From assembly GCA_934045075.1 (NCBI GenBank), contig OW203724.1:19273143-19337142 (forward strand): a stretch of DNA of 64,000 nucleotides, written 5' to 3'. Both the position numbers and the translations under genes were made by a program. Below the pieces are notes generated by a model that was given only the letters and a program-made list of their open reading frames with translations, did not search any database and was not told the DNA's origin. This document shows positions 54,066-64,000 of the stretch, piece after piece (within the stretch, counting starts at the first letter, position 1; every line of letters begins with the position of its first letter). The DNA comes from Yponomeuta sedellus. Lineage: Eukaryota > Arthropoda > Insecta > Lepidoptera > Yponomeutidae.

Positions 54066-55685
54066 CCCCCTTGAAGTGTTTTAAGTAACCCTTAAATGCA
54101 AATATCTCGCTATTCTATTACTAAAAGTAAAATTATTCTTTAAACACATCCTCTTACACACACTCATTCATAACACTACTTACACACTCACTCACATACA
54201 CCACACAAAAAGAGGAATACACTCACCAACTACACTACACCTATCCACCTACTTTTATACAAATATACTAATTTAAGGTAATTGAATCCTAGGACATAAT
54301 TATATACATGGATCCTGGGTTATATAGTACATATATATAGTACATATATATAATATTCTTTACATGAGTAAAATTGTTAAAATTTGTATGTTAAGTGAAA
54401 CTAATTGTCTGTACAATCCGAACTCAAATTAACATTGTCACTTCGGTGGGGCATTGGCACTGATTGCTGTAACACAGGTTTTTAACTTAGCACAGCGTCA
54501 GAAGCTAATCGTTAATTTTGTATATAGCATTAAGTAAAACAATTTTGTAAAAGCTGTGTACTAATGTTTTTGCCCAATAAATAAATATTCTATTCTATAT
54601 ACGCAAGATCTTCCACAATTTTCACCCATTGTCTGCATCTAAAAAAAAATACCACATTCAATGCAGCCACTAATAGTGCATCGTTGAAACATTGTTATGG
54701 CTTACAGCAATTCACCCGTCGTACACTGAGTAGTAATTCTGACCAAGGTACTTGTCAGATATTTTTTTATCGATATTGAATATGTGTATGGCACATCACT
54801 ATGACATTGAAACATGATAATATTTTTCTCATAGTATATTAATTACGTTATTTAACATTAATGTATGATCTTGCTTTTGTGCAAGATGACAAAAACTGTA
54901 GCCAGAAATACTTACCGGTCTTCATCCCTAGGAAATTTACTCATAAACTTTCTTTTGGTACCTTTTGACCGGCTGCATCTTATTTTACAAATGGCACAAG
55001 TTCGACACCATCCGATCAGTGCCATTTTTAAAAGAAAATCACTAAACACTGTACAACAAGATACACACAGCTAGATATTGAAAAAACTTAAAACACAAAA
55101 ATTTTAAACTAGAAAACTTTCTAATATGTGCCGCGTTCCGCCATGACATTTGTTGAGTTTTCAGTTTGACAGCAAAGAAAGAGTAAGTAGTATTATAGAG
55201 TGAGACAAAATATGTCCGCCATTAAAACGGGGCTAAATGCGAACAAATAATTTAAAGTTCCTACTTGCGCTAGGCTGTTATGCATGAGCATTCACCACCT
55301 CCCTCCCCTGTGTCCTCCGGAGGGTGCCCTTTATAGGGCTAAAAAAAAATATTGATTGAAAACTAGTGTACGTTGGGCTCTCAGTACATAAAAAAGAGTA
55401 GGAGTCGTAAGTGGGCGGTGCCCGCGTGCCTCGCATTAGCAATGAATTGCCTATACGTAGTCTCTGAAAGTTCTTCTTGCTTCAGTTGTCGCTTGTTTCT
55501 AGCCGAAGATTCCTGTAGAGGTATTCCGGAGTTTTATTCCATACTACTTTATGAGTGAGACAAGCCAAGTGCAACTCCCTACTGGCTTCCATTTTCAGTT
55601 TATTGTTGCCATTCAGATAAGGAGTAACGTGCGCACGCTTCGGTATTTTATAACAGAAATGCGCACACGCATTCTGCACTCCCTG
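54066..55685. other. AT-rich noncoding stretch
   Basis: A CACTCA-rich run lies at 54,150-54,250 and a LINE-like 3' end near 54,570-54,600 (CCCAATAAATAAATATTC). Short frames at 54,865 and 55,373 show no family signature. No gene is supported. Confidence 0.45.
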
Positions 55686-55728
55686 GATATAAAATATCTA
55701 GCTCTGGAAAGGCTAGATATTTTATATC
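55686..55728. other. Hairpin, 17-bp perfect arms
   Basis: GATATAAAATATCTAGC and its exact inverse around TCTGGAAAG. Next to it is CCCACTGCTGGGCGAATACC, a frequent lepidopteran LINE/SINE end motif. Confidence 0.8.
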
Positions 55729-55749
55729 TAGCTTATAGCGTCCCACTGC

Positions 55750-56201
55750 TGGGCGAATACCTCCCCTTCTACGTTTAATACGCATATAAATAAAATTAAA
55801 GGAACACTCTGGATAAGACTAGACTGGCTTTTATACTTGCAAGTTTGCAAGAAGAAATAGTCGAACGATTTACTTTATCCTACTCGAACATTATGTACAC
55901 AATTCAATAAACAAATTACACTAAAACATTAATTTCGCTCAAAATTTGGTCAAAATATAATGCATTGGACTAAGAGTGGCGGTGATACCCGCACACGTCG
56001 CTAGATGGCGCTGACTGTATTTTAAAAAGTGCTTTTGTTTTGTTATTCCGATGATCTTATATGACGAAGTGGCAACCGGCGGAGTTACAGTCGTTTACGA
56101 CATTCTTCTAATGCACTTGATTTGGGGGAAGGACGGATTGATTTATTTTATAAGAAAATCTAATAAATCAATATGCCCACGTTTCTACAAAAAGAAGTGA
56201 A
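55750..56201. other. Noncoding stretch
   Basis: Nothing nameable. Confidence 0.4.
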
Positions 56202-56655
56202 ATCCCATCAATAACATTCTGTAAAAACTAGCCAAGTCTCGATGGAGCTGCTCGTTTATCTCTAAAAAGTAATGATATCCAGACAAAGTCGTGCTAAGTC
56301 TAAGGTTCCTTACAGCGATTTCTTTATTATTATATTTATTATTGAAAGACGCAGCTTTATCAAGCCTTTAATTGATTGGTTATTCATTCTACGTTTTCCA
56401 AGTGGCAATTTTCCATCGTCAATGGGTAGCGGTTCTGGCGACGGAATGGTGCAATGGTGTCATAGAGCACCTGGTTTTGTACGCTTGTGTACCCCTCAAC
56501 GGCGAAGTCACACAACCTTAACTATAATAATAAAGAAATCGCTGTAAGGAACCTTAGACATGGCACGACTTTGTCTGGATATCATTACTTTTTAGAGATA
56601 AACGAGCAGCTCCATCGAGACTTGGCTAGTTTTTACAGAATGTTTTTGATGGGAT
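56202..56655. mobile_element. Inverted-repeat element with about 130-bp arms
   Basis: Arms ATCCCATCAATAACATTCTG (left) and the inverse at 56,655, running on through ACTAGCCAAGTCTCGATGG, AGTAATGATATCCAGAC and AAGGTTCCTTACAGCGA to TTATTATTATA. Only about four differences are visible. The centre of about 190 bp has no recognisable protein. A non-autonomous DNA transposon; superfamily unknown. Confidence 0.85.
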
Positions 56656-56739
56656 AATATCATTACTCAATACAGCGTCACATATTCATGCTTCACATGT
56701 TGCCTTCTTGATCGGTCATGCGTATTACCTACTCAATAC

Positions 56740-57126
56740 TAATAAAATAACCCACTAGGTTTCAGAACACTTTTATTCTCTTTCCACAATTCTCTTATTA
56801 CACTTTGTAAAACTACTCTGACAAAACCTCCTCGCTCGGAGTCCAAATTCGTAATGGCCGGTCGGTCCATCCAACCGACGCCGCCCCACTCTCGAATTTT
56901 GTCCAACGCTGGCACCAAGCGTCAAATCATTTTGCTACACGAATCAATACAAGATCTCAAAATAAAAACTGTACTTAATCAGAAATGTAGAAATCAACTA
57001 TTAATCAATTAATGCAAAAATACTGTAATATTTAATTTGACATAGAAATTAGTTTTATTTGAATTGACTAATAGAAATAAACTATTCGCGTAAAAACATT
57101 TACTTTTAAAATTCAATTCGCTAACA
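56740..57126 (-). repeat. Gypsy-2 3' LTR (387 bp)
   Basis: In element orientation TGTTAGCGAATTG to TTATTTTATTA. The only difference seen from the other LTR is AAAACTGTACTT here versus AAAACTATACTT (plus-strand sense). Confidence 0.93.
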
Positions 57127-57882
57127 TTCGGCCATACTGACCAATGTCTGTCCTCAGACATCTTAACTATGTTACAATTTTCGGCCATTCTATTCAAAGT
57201 GTGAATGTCCTCATTCACTCATCCTCTTTGATGTGGCGACCATCCATGGCAGCACTCTCACTCCATGATATGGTATTTAGCTCGACGACTGCACACTTGC
57301 AACGTCTCGTTTCCGTGACCATCCATGGCAGTACTCCCACTCCATGATATAGCCACATGTCCAACAGCAACTAATGCATATTGGTCCCGCTATGAAGTAT
57401 TTTAGTCAACGACAGCACTCTCACTTCGTGGTCTAATATTTCTAGAGCCGGACATGGCAGTACTCTCACATGATCGCGGACCTGGAACATAAAACAAAAA
57501 CAGAACTATCCTGTTCGATGTAGTTATTTTACTGGTTCTTCTGCAGTAAAATCAATAATATGGAATATTTTTACTAATTTATTTTAATCAAATCAAAGAT
57601 AAATTTAATGCAGATATCCTTAATAATTTCTAAAGGCGATGCTTACCTAACTACGAAAGTAGCAGATTGATGCTAAAGTGTTTCATTAAAACAAATAAGA
57701 AATCAATACAATTTGTAATAGTAAATATTAATTAGTATACAATAAATCAAACAAGAATTTGTACAAATGGCGATAGACTTAACTTAATTACGACTCGGCT
57801 AACAATCACTAATATTACATTTTGATACATGGCATGAATATTACATTTTGATACATGGCATAATGATACATAATAATTATTT
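57127..57882 (-). other. Gypsy-2 3' noncoding region with degenerate repeats
   Basis: CCATCCATGGCAGCACTC and CACTCCATGATAT blocks recur three to four times at 57,238-57,480 (plus-strand view). ATTACATTTTGATACATGGC is duplicated at 57,810-57,860. No envelope-like frame. Confidence 0.65.
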
Positions 57883-58893
57883 CTAACCTAAATTATCATT
57901 GGTTGTACCTTCGTCTTCAGAAGTACTGCTGGACTCACTGGTATGAGTCCCATCTTTTCCTTGGGCACTAAAGGTGACCCACGGTTTTATCTTGTCTGCA
58001 GAATACACATTTGTGTATTTTCGTTTAGAATGACCTTCGATACTAGTCACTTCGTAACGGTCGTTACCCAAAGATTTGGTGACCTTATAAGGTCCACTGT
58101 AGCGCAGTAAAAGTTTATTGCTGTCACCTGAATTATTAAGCTGTTTCTGGACCAAAACTAAATCACCCTCTTTATATGTTTTAGCAGGACATCTTTTTTT
58201 ATTAAATCTCACAGACATGTCATCTTGGCTTTTCTCGATATTTTGAGACGTCTCGTTCCTTATACTAGCGGCTAACTCGTCGTTGGCCTGCTCAATTTCG
58301 CTCAGGTCATGAATATGTGACTCTGACGCATTCACTGTTTTCTTGCAGAAAACCACTTCAGCAGGGGTCCGGCCAATGCCTTTATTCAATGTATTATTAA
58401 GACTCCACTGTACCGTATTTATGTGTGTGTCCCAATTTTTATCGTCATCGCCGTGTGTCAATGCAGCGAGAGAGGCCAAAATTGATCGGTTATACCGCTC
58501 AATTTGCCCATTTGCTCTAGGCATGGCCACTGCATTTTTGACGTGCTTTATCTCAAGTTCTCGAGCAAACTCTTCAAATTGAGCAGAGGTAAAACTCGTA
58601 CCTCGATCGGATATTAGCACCTTCGGAGCACCAAAGATGCCAAAAGTATCCCGTAAGACAGTAATAGTAGTTTTGCTCTTGGTATTCTTTACTGCTCTGA
58701 GGATTATAAATTTGCTGAATCCGTCAATAATACCCAGAATGTAGGTATTGCCAGCCTTGCTTTTGGTAAATGGACCCAGGTGGTCAATATGAATACAGTA
58801 GAAAGGAATGGGCGTCTTTGGAATGGGGTGTAGATACCCTTCCTTCCGTCCAGCCGGCTGTTTTGCATAGGCGCAGGGGATGCATGCACGCAC
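57883..58893 (-). pseudogene. pol: Gypsy-2 integrase core and C terminus
   Basis: 336 codons beginning at a non-ATG codon just after a deletion. Starts at the second half of the zinc module (CIPCAYAK). Catalytic Asp in HIDHLGPF, Asp in ISDRGTSF and Glu in GQIERYNR are all kept, then a GPY module (YSGPYKVTKSLGNDRYEV) and a Ser/acid-rich tail (SESSSTSEDEG). The core would be functional but its zinc-binding N domain is cut. Confidence 0.85.
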
Positions 58894-59036
58894 ATGTAGG
58901 TTTGACTGATTTTTTCCATAGTTTTCTCATACGAAAAGTGACCGCACTCATCATGTGACATGTGGCACACTTTCCATCGCGCATCACGGGGCACCGCCCA
59001 TTTTATCATGTCGCCCACTTTTTTATAAATTTTACC
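58894..59036 (-). pseudogene. pol: Gypsy-2 integrase N-terminal remnant
   Basis: In-frame continuation after the stop at 59,037. It reads MIKWAVPRDARWKVC and HMSHDECGHFSYEKTM and then jumps out of frame. Compared with Gypsy-1, about 13 residues between the His and Cys pairs are deleted, with a frame change. Confidence 0.75.
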
Positions 59037-59786
59037 TTACTTTAGTACATACTCGTTACGAATATTCTTTGCCTGAGGACTGTTGGTATCCAGTATGCAC
59101 TTTATGTGATTCAACCCGGGATCTGTTAGTTGGACGCTCTCCAAGTCTCCTGGCGTGGTAATTCTCAATATGTTTGCCATTGGTGTATCTAGGCCTTGTG
59201 ACGACGTTTCAGTTTCCGAGGGATTTCTACTGAGTGCATCTGCATGTCCCATTTGAGTACCAGCTCTGTATTCAATGCTAAAATTGTACTCTTGGGCATG
59301 TAACCACCAGCGGGCTATCCTCGGGACTAGGTCACGTTTAGCCCATGTCAGCCTAACAGCATGACAATCCGTCACAATCTTGAATTCTACCCCAATGAGG
59401 TAGACCCTGAATCGGTGAAGAGACATAACCACAGCCAGAGTCTCCAATTCGTACGAATGGAAATGTTGCTCTTCGGCTGTGGTTTGTCGGCTGAAATATG
59501 CCACGGCGCGGAGAGGGGAATTAGCATCGGGGCGCTGCAGCAAAATTCCACCTATGCCGACTTGGCTGGCGTCTGTGTGGAGCTCCGTCATAAACTTCGG
59601 ATTGTAAATAGCCAATATGGGACGTGAGATAAGAACTTCTTTAATTTTTTGGAATGACTGTTCTTGTTCTTGTCCCCAATCCCACCGTGCATTGTTTTTT
59701 GTAAGGCTAGTTAGCGGCCTAGCCAAAATAGCAAAATCTTGAACGAAGCGCCGAAAAAAACTAGCTAGACCTATAAATTGTCTTAT
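59037..59786 (-). pseudogene. pol: Gypsy-2 RNase H
   Basis: Frame between stops at 59,787-59,789 and 59,037-59,039. It carries ELHTDASQVGIGGILLQ, YELETLAVVMSLHRF, VTDCHAVRLTW and HADALSRNP, the four catalytic carboxylate regions of a Gypsy RNase H. The TAA at its end corresponds to a sense codon in Gypsy-1. Confidence 0.82.
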
Positions 59787-59996
59787 TTAGTGCGCGTTCA
59801 TTGGTCGCTTGAAAGATGCTACCGCTTCAATCTTTCTTTTCCCTGGCTGTATGCCGTCAGCTGAAATCTCATAGCCCAAATACTCTATTTGAGTTTTGAA
59901 GAAATTACATTTGCCTAAATTGAGAGTAAGGTTGGCTTCCTTTAGTGCTTCCATAACCTCTCTCAATTTCTGCATGCCCTCCTCAATAGTTTGCGA
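59787..59996 (-). pseudogene. pol: Gypsy-2 RT thumb/connection segment
   Basis: About 70 codons between nonsense codons at 59,997-59,999 and 59,787-59,789. EALKEANLTLNLGKCNFF and EYLGYEISADG are RT thumb-region signatures. Frame is unchanged across both stops, so each is a point mutation. Confidence 0.8.
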
Positions 59997-62057
59997 TTAA
60001 ATTATAATGTCGTCCATGTAAGCAAGGACGCCAGGAATCTTCTTTGCATTCAAAATCTTGTGAATGAGCCGTTGGAACACAGCAGGAGCGTTGCATAGCC
60101 CAAACGGCATCCTGTTATATTCGAAGTGGCCATCAGGAGTCACAAAGGCTGTAAGATGCTTGGAATCTTCTGCCACCGGGATTTGGTGGTATCCTGATGT
60201 AAGGTCTAACGTAGTAAAGTAGACTTGGCCACTGAGACTGTCGATTTGATCTTCGATCAGAGGCATCGGGTATTTATCCTTGTATGTTTTCTTGTTTAAT
60301 GCCCGATAGTCAATACAGAGACGCAGTTCACCATTCTTTTTCGGCACAACAATAATTGGGCTTGAATACTCTGAATCGGACTCGCGAATAATCTGATTCT
60401 CCAAGAGGTCACCAATGATCCTTTTAACTTCAGCTCTTTCAGAGAAGGATAGACGGTATGGTCGGTACGTAACAGGGGTTTCATCTTTTAGCTTTATGTG
60501 CATCTCGGCTAAAGTTGTCAGGCCTAACTCGGAGTTTGAGAATGCGAAACAGTCCCTGAATTCATTGAGTAGTTCGCAAAGTTTATCCATATCTGTTGTG
60601 TCTAATTCGGCGTTGTTTTTTATGTCAGTAACAAGAATGTCGTGCTTAGTTTCCGTAGTCTCCTCCGAAATGCGGCAAATGTTGAGACTGATCATATTAT
60701 TTTTACTCTCGCCCGCATATTCTTTTAGCAAAATGTCAGGGATAGGTTTGCCCCTTGCTAATATTTGACCACTTGTCAGTGAAACTTTGTTTGGGCCCAA
60801 ACATAAGACGAAAATAGTTGACTGACCATTAGTGACTGTATAGATACCTGGTAATATTATGTATTCTGCACCAGGCTTCATGCAAGCTTCGGATGACACA
60901 TATAGGGGCCCAGAGTATGTGTCACAGTTGACGGTTACCATTGATGAACCACTTATCTCGGTGTTCTCAGCAAGCGTTATTTTGATAGTGGTTTCAGGTG
61001 TCTTGAACAGTGTGAGCTCCGAATCAGTCTTAAATACTCGTATTCCCGGAAGTTCAGTTAGGTTTTGACCAATGAGCAATGTTGTGCCTACCGGCAGAAG
61101 TATTTGGGGTACGATGTAAGCTTCTATATCCTCTTGTATGTTGTCTATCTTAAGAACAACGCAGACTTTCGCGCATGGCTTTATCATTCCATTTCCAAAT
61201 CCTTTGAGTAATGGAAGATTGGAGTAGTCATATTGAGTTTCATTAGGGAGCAGAATTTTATCGCTAACTAGTGTGCATTCGCTGCCAAAGTCGACAAACC
61301 CAACGTACTTTTCGCCGTTAATAAGGACATCTTTGTAGTACTTCTCGTTGTTAGTCTCCACGTTCGATTGTACTTTCAAGACCTTTTTCGTTGCACTCGA
61401 ATCTGTCGATGTGCGGTTAGTGCCTAGACTGTCGCATTTTTGGGACGTATGACCCACTCGCCTGCATTTACCACACTTGATTAAGTCCTTTCGGCACGCT
61501 GTCCAGAAATGGCCTGTATCTCCACAATTGAAGCATCGCGTTGATTCTGACTTCTTGGTGTCTGATCCTTGAGCACGCTGCGGTTCTTTATGCTGGGCTG
61601 AGTTTTCTCTGAAATTGCCAACTTTCTTGGTCTGCTCCTCACGTTTGGTAAAAATTTTGCGAAAATAGGTTAGAACTTCTTCAGGTTCAGTGAAATTCAC
61701 TCCCTGTGCACTCATCCGGATATTATTACCAAATATCCCGTGCGTGAGACAATCTACTGCTTTTTGTTTCGAGATCTCACATCTGTTTATAAGACGCATT
61801 TTATCGTAATAATATTCCTCCAGGGTTTCGTTTCTTCTGGTCCTCCTTGCCAGCATTTCTGTCAGCAGTTCTCCGTAGTTATCCTCGCATGGAAAAGCCT
61901 TTAGCAGTTTCTCTTGCCATTGCAGCCAGGAATACTTGACGCTCGTTAGACCATCATACCAGCGTTTAGCTAATCCTGTCAGACGAGGAAGCGCAAAGAA
62001 AATGGTCTGCCTCTCAGTCCACCCATAAACAGAAGCAGATTCATCAATTTTCTGCAG
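59997..62057 (-). pseudogene. gag-pol: Gypsy-2 Gag C part, protease and reverse transcriptase
   Basis: Same frame as the gag start; the first ATG is at 61,856 and residues are counted from it. End of the capsid domain, two CCHC knuckles (CFNCGDTGHFWTAC at about 108; CGKCRRVGHTSQKC at about 127), protease with FVDFGSECTLV (about 184), RT with LRLCIDYRALN, LDLTSGYHQIPV and the catalytic YMDDII, followed almost at once by TAA (59,997-59,999). 619 codons are open from the ATG. The protease again has a bulky residue between Asp and Gly. Confidence 0.87.
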
Positions 62058-62399
62058 TCAATCCTTCATGCTTTGAGCTTTAGCTTGAGGGTCAAACTCG
62101 GGAATCATATTGACTGCACCATGACTCTGAGGTGCACGATCTTTTTTATCTAGAACAGCTACCAGTTCGTGAAGAATCGTCGAGTTTTTGCTGCGTTTAT
62201 TTTTCTTTTTCCGCGCAGGACTTGGGCTCGAAGAACTCGTGCTTGAAGAACTTGAGCTAGAAGAACTCGACGGCGACCTGCGTCGTCTCTTCTTCGTTTG
62301 TTTTCGCCGCTTACGACGATCACGGGAAGACTCACTGCAACTAGACGACCTTTTGCGTTTTCTCGATCTTGATTTTCTATAATCTACGTATCGTTTCAC
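62058..62399 (-). pseudogene. gag: Gypsy-2 gag, 5' part
   Basis: 113 codons from ATG to TGA (62,058-62,060). Residues 1-70 are Arg/Lys/Ser-rich (KSRSRKRKRSSSCSESS, then a pure serine run at about 46-55), then EFDPQAKAQSMKD. The aligned Gypsy-1 position is Trp, so TGG to TGA is the likely change. The basic-Ser N terminus parallels that of Gypsy-1 with different sequence. Confidence 0.83.
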
Positions 62400-62639
62400 T
62401 TTGTACCATGGATCTTAGTATACACCAAAAAAAATTGCTTAGGTTTTAAATTTCTCAACTGTAACTACTGTTTTTTTTTTATATGAGTCAAATAAAGATC
62501 TGCATGGTTAATAAATATCCTGCTTATTACTTTGTTTTATTCAAGACCCGACTAATCAATTTACTTTACTTGTAATCAACAACAACCTAATGAAATTAAC
62601 AGCTTCGAAGTCGAGCCTTCCGTAAATATGACAACAAAA

Positions 62640-62931
62640 AAAAAACAATTAGTTCTTCCAACATAGTAACAGTAAATCAGCCAGATTTCAGTAAAAATAC
62701 AGGTCTGCATAACTATAATAATAACTTCCACACAACACGGTCACTTGACTTGACCCAAACCAGGATACCCTGTACCTACTATGGAAACCAGCCAAGGACG
62801 TAACAACAAAACACACCCAGACCGAGGCTACTTCCACAAATGTATGGCGGCCGCCAGCGAGAATCGAACCCACGACCTCTGTCTTGGTAACCACGTGCCT
62901 TATCGGCTAGTCTAACGAGGCAGCAGTCAAA
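62640..62931 (-). mobile_element. tRNA-derived SINE inside Gypsy-2 5' leader
   Basis: Minus strand: GCCTCGTTAGACTAGCCGAT (A-box-like) and GGTCGTGGGTTCGATTC (B-box) 45 bp apart form a tRNA-like head at 62,860-62,931. About 220 bp of body follows. It is unlike the T1, T2 and T3 heads. It lies between the PBS and the gag start, so it would be carried in the genomic RNA. Confidence 0.6.
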
Positions 62932-63138
62932 AACACTCGCTTAATTTTTGACATCGACGGTACTGTTTAACTAAACTGATGTCAGATGCCACGAGCTTAA
63001 TAAGTCTCAACTAGCTAGCTACTTTAATGTTCTAAAATCTGAGCTAGAATAAGAAGAAAAAAAAAAAGTATGCACTGTAGTAGCTCTCAATAGGAAAAAT
63101 AATTTCACAGAATACTCACATGATATTTCTGCGTAGAT

Positions 63139-63156
63139 CCTGCCTCACTTCTGAAC
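63139..63156 (-). other. Gypsy-2 primer binding site
   Basis: Element strand GTTCAGAAGTGAGGCAGG directly follows the 5' LTR; TCAGAAGTG is shared with the Gypsy-1 PBS, pointing to the same primer tRNA class. Confidence 0.45.
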
Positions 63157-63543
63157 TAATAAAATAACCCACTAGGTTTCAGAACACTTTTATTCTCTTT
63201 CCACAATTCTCTTATTACACTTTGTAAAACTACTCTGACAAAACCTCCTCGCTCGGAGTCCAAATTCGTAATGGCCGGTCGGTCCATCCAACCGACGCCG
63301 CCCCACTCTCGAATTTTGTCCAACGCTGGCACCAAGCGTCAAATCATTTTGCTACACGAATCAATACAAGATCTCAAAATAAAAACTATACTTAATCAGA
63401 AATGTAGAAATCAACTATTAATCAATTAATGCAAAAATACTGTAATATTTAATTTGACATAGAAATTAGTTTTATTTGAATTGACTAATAGAAATAAACT
63501 ATTCGCGTAAAAACATTTACTTTTAAAATTCAATTCGCTAACA
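63157..63543 (-). repeat. Gypsy-2 5' LTR (387 bp)
   Basis: Begins TGTTAGCG at 63,543 (minus strand) directly after the target duplication ATAC. Same length as the other LTR. Confidence 0.93.
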
Positions 63544-63639
63544 ATACTAATTAGATCTAATTACATTATGATCAAACGATGTTTCAAGTAAGTTTACAAG
63601 TGATATTTTGACTGAACAAAGCCTAGGCATACATAAATT

Positions 63640-63860
63640 ACTGAGAACTGATTTTCTTCTTCTTCTTCAGGCTATATTATGTAGTCCACTGCTAGACATA
63701 GCCCTGATCGTGGTGGCTGAAATGACCTGTTTATTCCGTCCAACCGTAGTTTGGTCTTCGGAAATCCTCGTCCAACCTCTACCAGCAATCTGCGTGAGAT
63801 CGTCAGCCAAGCATTGTATGGAATCAGACGTTTGCGGAAATCCATAATAGCATTAAAATG
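63640..63860 (-). repeat. LINE 3' end fragment with (GAA)n tail
   Basis: Plus-strand TTCTTCTTCTTCAGGCTATA and TAGTCCACTGCTAGACATAG are the inverse of a LINE end (CTAGCAGTGGACTA then GAAGAAGAAG). A weak coding remnant may lie to the right. Confidence 0.45.
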
Positions 63861-63947
63861 TGAAAATTACTTTGCTAAATTCCGCCAAAAATCCCATAAG
63901 CACCATGCGGTTAGTTGATGCACCGCCCTCCCACGTGCAAGCAAAAG

Positions 63948-63981
63948 CAAGCTCACAAGTGCAAATGCACTTGTGAGCTTG
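63948..63981. other. Perfect 16-bp palindrome
   Basis: CAAGCTCACAAGTGCA and its exact inverse are separated by AA. Related words (CACGTGCAAGCAAAAGCAAG) lie just to the left. It may continue beyond the window. Confidence 0.8.
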
Positions 63982-64000
63982 AGGATGCCTCGTGTTAGAG

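Larger units (their letters stand above)
56740..63543 (-). mobile_element. Ty3/Gypsy LTR retrotransposon 2 (6,804 bp, defective)
   Basis: Minus-strand element with 387-bp LTRs (TGTTAGCG...TTTATTA), differing at one visible position, and target duplication ATAC (56,736-56,739 and 63,544-63,547). Domain order and Gag style match Gypsy-1, but the proteins are clearly diverged. Coding is broken by four nonsense codons and one frameshifting deletion. A SINE sits in the 5' leader. There is no envelope-like frame. Confidence 0.94.

Overview
The window looks like an intergenic or intronic stretch of an insect genome, most likely a moth or butterfly (inference). The reasons are the AT-rich background, the dense tRNA- and 5S-derived SINEs, RTE-like LINE ends of a type common in Lepidoptera, Helitron-like termini ending CTAGT, many small inverted-repeat elements, and insect-type BEL/Pao and Ty3/Gypsy retrotransposons. 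I found no convincing host protein-coding gene, no true tRNA or rRNA gene and no prokaryotic feature. The window is essentially a catalogue of mobile DNA.

Layout. 1-13 kb: SINE fragments, LINE 3' ends, a CpG-rich promoter-like patch near 2.9 kb, a three-unit tandem repeat at 4.6-5.0 kb and a pentanucleotide array at 6 kb. 13.0-15.1 kb: an uninterrupted (TTTA)n array of about 2,050 bp growing from the tail of a tRNA-Tyr-like SINE. 16.4-19.1 kb: a LINE remnant with an internal 226-bp duplication, more SINEs, and a tandem array of a 309-bp tRNA-like SINE. 19.46-25.59 kb (+): a Ty3/Gypsy element with near-identical LTRs and a 4-bp target duplication, broken by one nonsense codon and one frameshift. 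26-31 kb: SINEs, LINE ends and a perfect 32-bp hairpin. 31.1-37.2 kb: a complex rearrangement with two 2,055-bp arms in inverted orientation, a duplicated (TA)n/MITE/SINE block on both sides of the left arm, and a foldback element carrying a GC-rich insert at the centre. 37.2-43.0 kb: SINEs, a Helitron-like end, inverted-repeat elements and a LINE end with an (ATGT)n tail.

43.05-52.17 kb (+): a BEL/Pao retrotransposon with 632-bp LTRs, a 5-bp target duplication and a single unbroken Gag-Pol reading frame of 1,853 codons. Its leader carries about 15 tandem units of roughly 54 bp, each able to fold into the same hairpin; the diverged units keep the pairing. This is the best candidate in the window for an undescribed functional structure.

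56.74-63.54 kb (-): a second Ty3/Gypsy element, related to the first (RS-rich Gag N terminus, same PBS type, D-x-G-S protease). It has 387-bp LTRs differing at one position by eye and a 4-bp target duplication, yet it carries four nonsense codons and a frameshifting deletion, with a tRNA-derived SINE in its 5' leader. The retrotransposon reading frames follow the usual order for their classes: capsid, nucleocapsid zinc knuckles, aspartic protease, reverse transcriptase, RNase H, integrase. Only the BEL/Pao element appears coding-competent. All similarity and identity statements are by eye; no database search was possible.
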